Source of the DNA: Allomuricauda sp.
GTDB lineage: Bacteria > Bacteroidota > Bacteroidia > Flavobacteriales > Flavobacteriaceae
Reading direction: 5' to 3'
DNA length: 64,000 nt
Assembly (NCBI RefSeq): GCF_028280385.1
Contig: NZ_JANQLX010000003.1
Coordinates: 248,001-312,000 of the forward strand
In this document: positions 61,201 to 64,000 of the stretch, piece after piece
Layout of the letters: each line of letters opens with the position of its first letter
Numbering within the stretch: the first letter of the stretch is position 1
Notes under the pieces: model-generated
What the model saw: only the letters and a program-made list of their open reading frames with translations
What the model was told of the DNA's origin: nothing
Database searches by the model: none
Program-made: the position numbers and the translations under genes

Positions 61201-61535
61201 GTACCCGAAGGTCCCGTAATGTCCTCAAACTCCAAATCCCCTTGGTTGAGGTACAGGACATTGTCACTCAAATTGGAGGTAAAATAAATGTCTTCCAGAC
61301 CATCGTTGTTTACATCGCCCACGGCAACGCCACCACCGTTGTACACATATTCGTATACGAAGGAATTGGTAAGTGAATTTTCCACTATGGTATTCACAAA
61401 GTGGATATTGGTATGATCGCTGTCCAGTTCTTCAAACAGAAACGAGGGATCGTCTTTTTGTGTGCTGCACGAGATGACAAGCGTGGCCATGATCATATGG
61501 AATGACCATAGTACAGAGGTTGTTTTCATTTTCAT
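58203..61535 (-). CDS. FG-GAP/VCBS and ASPIC/UnbV repeat lipoprotein
   Basis: 1110 residues with lipobox TLVISCSTQ. Many FG-GAP calcium repeats follow (AVGDVNNDGLEDIYF, MVDINNDGLLDIYV, VGDLNKDGWPDLYISND, ADFDNDGLKDIFI). An ASPIC/UnbV domain lies at about 520-600 (LKLQFKGPEKNSMGIGAKVKLY, VRGYQSSVPPKINIGLGDKLKVDSLVVYWS). Then comes a second propeller half. It is a surface beta-propeller lipoprotein of the CRTAC1 type, common in SusCD loci of marine Bacteroidota. It starts downstream of the SusD terminator and heads the MFS-ROK unit. Confidence 0.92.
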   Translation of the reverse strand: MKMKTTSVLWSFHMIMATLVISCSTQKDDPSFLFEELDSDHTNIHFVNTIVENSLTNSFVYEYVYNGGGVAVGDVNNDGLEDIYFTSNLSDNVLYLNQGDLEFEDITGPSGTKGQKGWTTGANMVDINNDGLLDIYVCKSGPYSRKALIQNELYINKGPNAKGIPIFEEAAEQYGLNDTGNSIQSAFIDYDLDGDLDMYLMNHNPQTFGLGDVNTISPYGDRFYENQDGTYVNVTEKAGIYSNAIAYGLGVGVGDLNKDGWPDLYISNDYDEPDYLYINQKDGTFKEVGKQAMNHMSNFSMGNDIADFDNDGYLDIMTLDMVSEDNYGMKTSMASMNPQKFNDNVAAGKHYQYMYNTLQKNSSHIDSAGVPFFSDIGQMTGISNTDWSWAPLMADFDNDGLKDIFITNGIKRDFRNKDFDAKMKQYLGEHSDALSNPEKIMYLINSTPHRPYENYFYRNLGGLSFQNTSKTWVKNVKSTYSNGAAYADLDNDGDLDVVVNNVDEKATILKNNSNVLPNANFLKLQFKGPEKNSMGIGAKVKLYMDGTSQVYDNYSVRGYQSSVPPKINIGLGDKLKVDSLVVYWSKDEAQHIPNPEINTTLTITYDPTAQNKSSDGQADALFQKSTGIEEIAHVENDFDDYRIQVLLPHKLSNFGPAVAVGDVNGDQKEDLFVGQSTGNASSVYVQRADGTFKLHQSFENEVDFEDVDAQFFDFDNDGDQDLIVASGGNEFEQGSANYADRLYENRNGTFRLRKDLLPQIHASTSKIKIADFDQDGYKDLFVGGRFIPHDYPAPASSYLLKNEKGTFVDITETMAPSLSSIGLVTDAVWTDFDQDNDLDLCVVGEWMQPTFLENRNGIFGNGNLPSVEGLSGWYYAINAMDIDHDGDEDYVLGNLGQNYKYKANHEEPFEVFYHDFDGNGKRDLVLGYYNFGDLYPVRGRECSSQQMPSIKKITPTYDVFGKSTVKDIYGQDNLSEALHLTAYNFKSGVLKNNGGGNFEFVAFPEIAQISSINAILFQDMDQDGLEDLIIAGNLFASEIETPRNDAGYGMLLKNKGNAQFAAINADESGLFLSRDVKNMSYIQIKDKTHIVVGNNNEPLDFLEITSNPTP

Positions 61536-61590
61536 TAGTAGTGGTTATAAACCATCCGGGGATGGTATTGACTAACGTGAAAGAAGTTAT

Positions 61591-61624
61591 AAAAAAGTAA
61601 AGGAAGATTGCTCTTCCTTTACTT
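61591..61624 (-). terminator. Terminator of the susCD operon
   Basis: AAGTAAAGGAAGA-TTGC-TCTTCCTTTACTT, a perfect 13-pair stem. On the minus strand the stem ends in a run of T (CTTTTTTATAA). It lies about 70 bases after the SusD stop and before the FG-GAP lipoprotein gene. Confidence 0.88.
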
Positions 61625-61695
61625 ATTTAAGTACAAATGAAACTAACTCAAACTATAAATTAATCTAACTTAATGGATTACTCTACAGTAAGCTC

Positions 61696-63384
61696 TTATT
61701 GCGCAAACCACAAGGTTGTTGCTTGCTCATCAGGCCCTTGGGCAGTGATGGCTGCAGCGAAATTTGGGTTTTCTTGCGCGCCAGAACCATATCTCATACG
61801 TTGAGGATAGGCTCCGTTCAATTCTCCTAAAGCAAAGATGATCGGATCGGTAACACCAGCAGACAATTCGGCTGGATACCCTGTCTTACGAACTACGGAC
61901 CAAGCTTCAAAACCATCAGTATAGCTAGCTAACCAACGTTGGTTTGCAATTTTCTCCAATCTTTCATCTTCAGTTCCTCCTGTGATGTCTGCGATGGGCT
62001 GTGCAGCATAAGCGGCAGCATCCCCGGCACCAATGCCCCAAAGTTTCATGGCTTCTTCAATTCCAGCATTCATCATTGCCTGGGCATCTCCAGTGGCAAT
62101 ACCTCTTACTATAGCTTCAGCTTGCAAGAAATAGGCCTCTGCACTGGAAAGGATGATTTCTGGATATCCGTCCACTTGCTTTCCGCGAGGAGTGATAACG
62201 TCATCAGAAGGTGTAGAGAACATATCGTATCTCATAAAGGAATATGTATCTCCGTTAACCCTTACCGGCTGACCAATGAACTGTCCTGAACCAACTTCAA
62301 TAGTGGTTACGGTTCCTGCAGTGGACATAGTGTAGTTGGCACCAGCAGCGTCCAAATTAGCTACAATAAAATCCAAACGATCCTGGAAGTTAGGGTCTGG
62401 TGGATCGGAAGCAGCAGAATCAAAGTCGAAAGAACCTCCTTTAGCTGGTTGTACGTAGGCCGTTAAGCGTGGATCATTGTTGTCCTTCAACATGTTCACC
62501 AACGTGCTGGAAACGGTCCAGTCAGAACCACCTCCGAAATCGTGCCATACGTCACCGTAGGCGGCTGAGGCCCATTTGCTGATCTCGAAATCCTTGATCA
62601 TGGTAACGCTACCTGAAGAGGCATCCAATAATGGAGCACCCATGGCAGAGGTAATGGTAGCTGTGGCAAAATCATCACCAGGAGCTCCCAAGGCTCTCAT
62701 CCCTATTCTAAGCTTCAAGGTATTGGCCAAACGCTTCCACTGTTGTAGGTCTCCCCCACAGTAGATGTCATTGGAACCTGCATCATCAACCCCGATACCG
62801 GTTCTTTCGGTATCACCAATAATGGACATGGCTTGATCTAGGTCGGCAATAATACCTTTGTAGATAGTTGCTTGTGTATCATACGCAGGAGTCAGAATAC
62901 CATCTACACCGGCTTCGGTGAAAGGAACCATACCAAATGTATCCGTGTACAACTGATAGTAAAGGCCTTTCATGATCAAAGACATGGCGTACATGTACTG
63001 ATTCTCGAACTCGCCACCTTCCGCGGTCAAATCCCCAAAGGACTTGATGTTGCCAAAGTAACCGGCCAACCAGCCGTAGGTTGCATCTGTATAACTTGCG
63101 TTGAAGTTGTAGCAAAGTCCATCACTCCACCAAGAGGAATTGTGTCCAAAAGTAAAGTGACCTGCAAATCTATCCGAGTGGATCAACTGCGCTCTCCAAT
63201 ATACAAATCTGTTTGGAGCATAAAGACCCACCTGGGAACTCGTCAAAAAGAACTTGGCACTTACCTCGTCGGTAAGAAAACCTTGTGTGTTTGTGTTAAT
63301 GTCATCAAAGTCCTCGGTACAGCTATTGAAGACAAACATAGCCGCAACAAGACCAAATAACCATAATTTGTTTTTTCTCATCAT
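61696..63384 (-). CDS. SusD/RagB family nutrient-binding outer-membrane lipoprotein
   Basis: 562 residues with lipobox FVFNSC, then TEDFDDINTNTQGFLTDEVSAKFFLTSSQ. TPR-like SusD helices follow (MKGLYYQLYTDTFGMVPFTEAGV, DLQQWKRLANTLKLRIGMRA), then SSAEAYFLQAEAIVRG and ANQRWLASYTDGFEAWSVVRKTGYP. This fits the SusD-like_2 type. It covers the SusC pore from outside and binds the incoming glycan or peptide. It lies eight bases after the susC stop; a terminator follows. Confidence 0.93.
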   Translation of the reverse strand: MMRKNKLWLFGLVAAMFVFNSCTEDFDDINTNTQGFLTDEVSAKFFLTSSQVGLYAPNRFVYWRAQLIHSDRFAGHFTFGHNSSWWSDGLCYNFNASYTDATYGWLAGYFGNIKSFGDLTAEGGEFENQYMYAMSLIMKGLYYQLYTDTFGMVPFTEAGVDGILTPAYDTQATIYKGIIADLDQAMSIIGDTERTGIGVDDAGSNDIYCGGDLQQWKRLANTLKLRIGMRALGAPGDDFATATITSAMGAPLLDASSGSVTMIKDFEISKWASAAYGDVWHDFGGGSDWTVSSTLVNMLKDNNDPRLTAYVQPAKGGSFDFDSAASDPPDPNFQDRLDFIVANLDAAGANYTMSTAGTVTTIEVGSGQFIGQPVRVNGDTYSFMRYDMFSTPSDDVITPRGKQVDGYPEIILSSAEAYFLQAEAIVRGIATGDAQAMMNAGIEEAMKLWGIGAGDAAAYAAQPIADITGGTEDERLEKIANQRWLASYTDGFEAWSVVRKTGYPAELSAGVTDPIIFALGELNGAYPQRMRYGSGAQENPNFAAAITAQGPDEQATTLWFAQ

Positions 63385-63392
63385 TGCAATTT

Positions 63393-64000
63393 TTAGAAGT
63401 TAACATTTAAACTCAAGCCTAGACTCCTTGAGGTAGGAAGGGCATAGAATAGAACACCTTGCCCAAAGTTGCCTGTAGAGTAGCTAGACTCGGGGTCAAA
63501 ATTATCAGCCTTTTTATAAATAAAGAACAGATTCCTTCCAATAAAGCTAAGTGAAGCATTTTGGATAAATGTATCTTTTAACAATTTATTAGGAAATTGG
63601 TAACTTAAGCTTAATTCCCTGAGTCTGAAGTTGGTTTGGTCAAAAACATACTCCGAACCGATACCACTTACAGAGCCCCAGTAATCTTGCGCACTGATGG
63701 TAGTGGTGTTAGGTGAGAAAGTTCCATCGCCATTGTCAACAACACCTTCAACCAAGATTCCTCCATCACGGAACTGTAGGGATCTTTCAGAAACCCCGGT
63801 TGCATCCATGGCTGAATCAGTGAAAGAGAATACTTCACCACCTACCCTGAAGTCAACCAAGGTGTTCAAAGTGAAGTTTTTGTATCTAAAGGTATTGGTA
63901 ATACCACCAGAATAATCTGGCTGATAGTTACCGAATTTCTCACGCTCTGCAGTAGCTCTTGGACGACCTTCTGCTGTTACGATCAATTGTCCATCGTCAT
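63393..64000 (-). CDS. SusC/RagA family TonB-linked outer-membrane protein, C-terminal part (partial)
   Basis: The frame stays open to the window edge (DDGQLIVTAEG), so only the last 200 or so residues are seen. NYQPDYSGGITNTFRYKNFTLNTLVDFRVGGEVFS, DQTNFRLRELSLSYQFPNKLL, ASLSFIGRNLFFIYKKADNFDPESS and LGLSLNVNF are the classic last strands of SusC. The ORF-track start at TTG 63986 is internal. It is upstream of susD in the same operon. Confidence 0.93.
   Translation of the reverse strand, partial: DDGQLIVTAEGRPRATAEREKFGNYQPDYSGGITNTFRYKNFTLNTLVDFRVGGEVFSFTDSAMDATGVSERSLQFRDGGILVEGVVDNGDGTFSPNTTTISAQDYWGSVSGIGSEYVFDQTNFRLRELSLSYQFPNKLLKDTFIQNASLSFIGRNLFFIYKKADNFDPESSYSTGNFGQGVLFYALPTSRSLGLSLNVNF

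Overview
The window reads as a chromosomal segment of a member of the Bacteroidota, most likely a marine-type Flavobacteriaceae; the genus cannot be fixed by eye. Reasons: type IX secretion (T9SS) sorting domains of both kinds, PorP/SprF partners, a SusC/SusD pair, lipoproteins with LxSC-type boxes, promoters of the TAnnTTTG (-7) kind, few Shine-Dalgarno sequences and a moderate base composition. Nearly every base is explained by ordinary chromosomal genes; no phage, plasmid, IS or CRISPR was seen. Layout: (1) 1-5.9 kb: end of a secreted metalloprotease, a small lipoprotein, and the housekeeping block prs-rplY-pth on the minus strand. (2) 6.0-6.5 kb: a tRNA-Leu(CAA) locus in which a GIY-YIG endonuclease gene sits between a broken tRNA 5' half, split by two short palindromes, and the intact tRNA. 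(3) 6.6-13.9 kb: two convergent operons. The plus operon is TetR regulator, ABC1 kinase, folE, SDR, glutathione peroxidase. The minus operon is DUF2805, flavin reductase, DUF2256, photolyase-like protein, CIA30. Each is preceded by the same 36-bp inverted repeat, so they look like one photo/oxidative-stress regulon controlled by the TetR protein. (4) 14.3-20.2 kb: a PhoX phosphatase, then a metal-homeostasis block with divergent transcription around a perfect Fur/Zur-type palindrome: MerC and a second folE on one side; an ABC ATPase, an FtsX-like permease with a His-rich loop, two CFFCG-motif periplasmic proteins and a Fur-family regulator on the other. (5) 20.6-32.4 kb: a 2960-residue T9SS type B surface protein with eleven DUF11 repeats, with its SprF-like and PorE-like partners. 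(6) 32.5-38.9 kb: an ECF sigma/anti-sigma unit with DUF4097, beta-barrel, TonB receptor and GIN-domain proteins. (7) 38.9-40.5 kb: DUF4202, siroheme synthase N-terminal type, DUF7009. (8) 40.5-55.7 kb: a LytTR response regulator and its 7TM sensor kinase, followed by surface and envelope genes: collagen-like lipoprotein, membrane-anchored unknown, T9SS type B protein with SprF, DUF5723/OmpA protein. Several of these carry 21-bp-spaced direct repeats of AATTRACGGATG type upstream. These match the reverse complement of the known LytTR-box consensus, so a local LytTR regulon is proposed. (9) 55.8-64 kb: a carbohydrate-uptake locus on the minus strand: SusC (partial), SusD, a large FG-GAP/UnbV lipoprotein, a sugar MFS permease and a ROK kinase. 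The strongest candidates for something undescribed are the LytTR box family, the tRNA/GIY-YIG/palindrome arrangement, the shared TetR-type operator of the photolyase island, and a GC-rich block with an internal duplication inside the 1530-residue T9SS protein.
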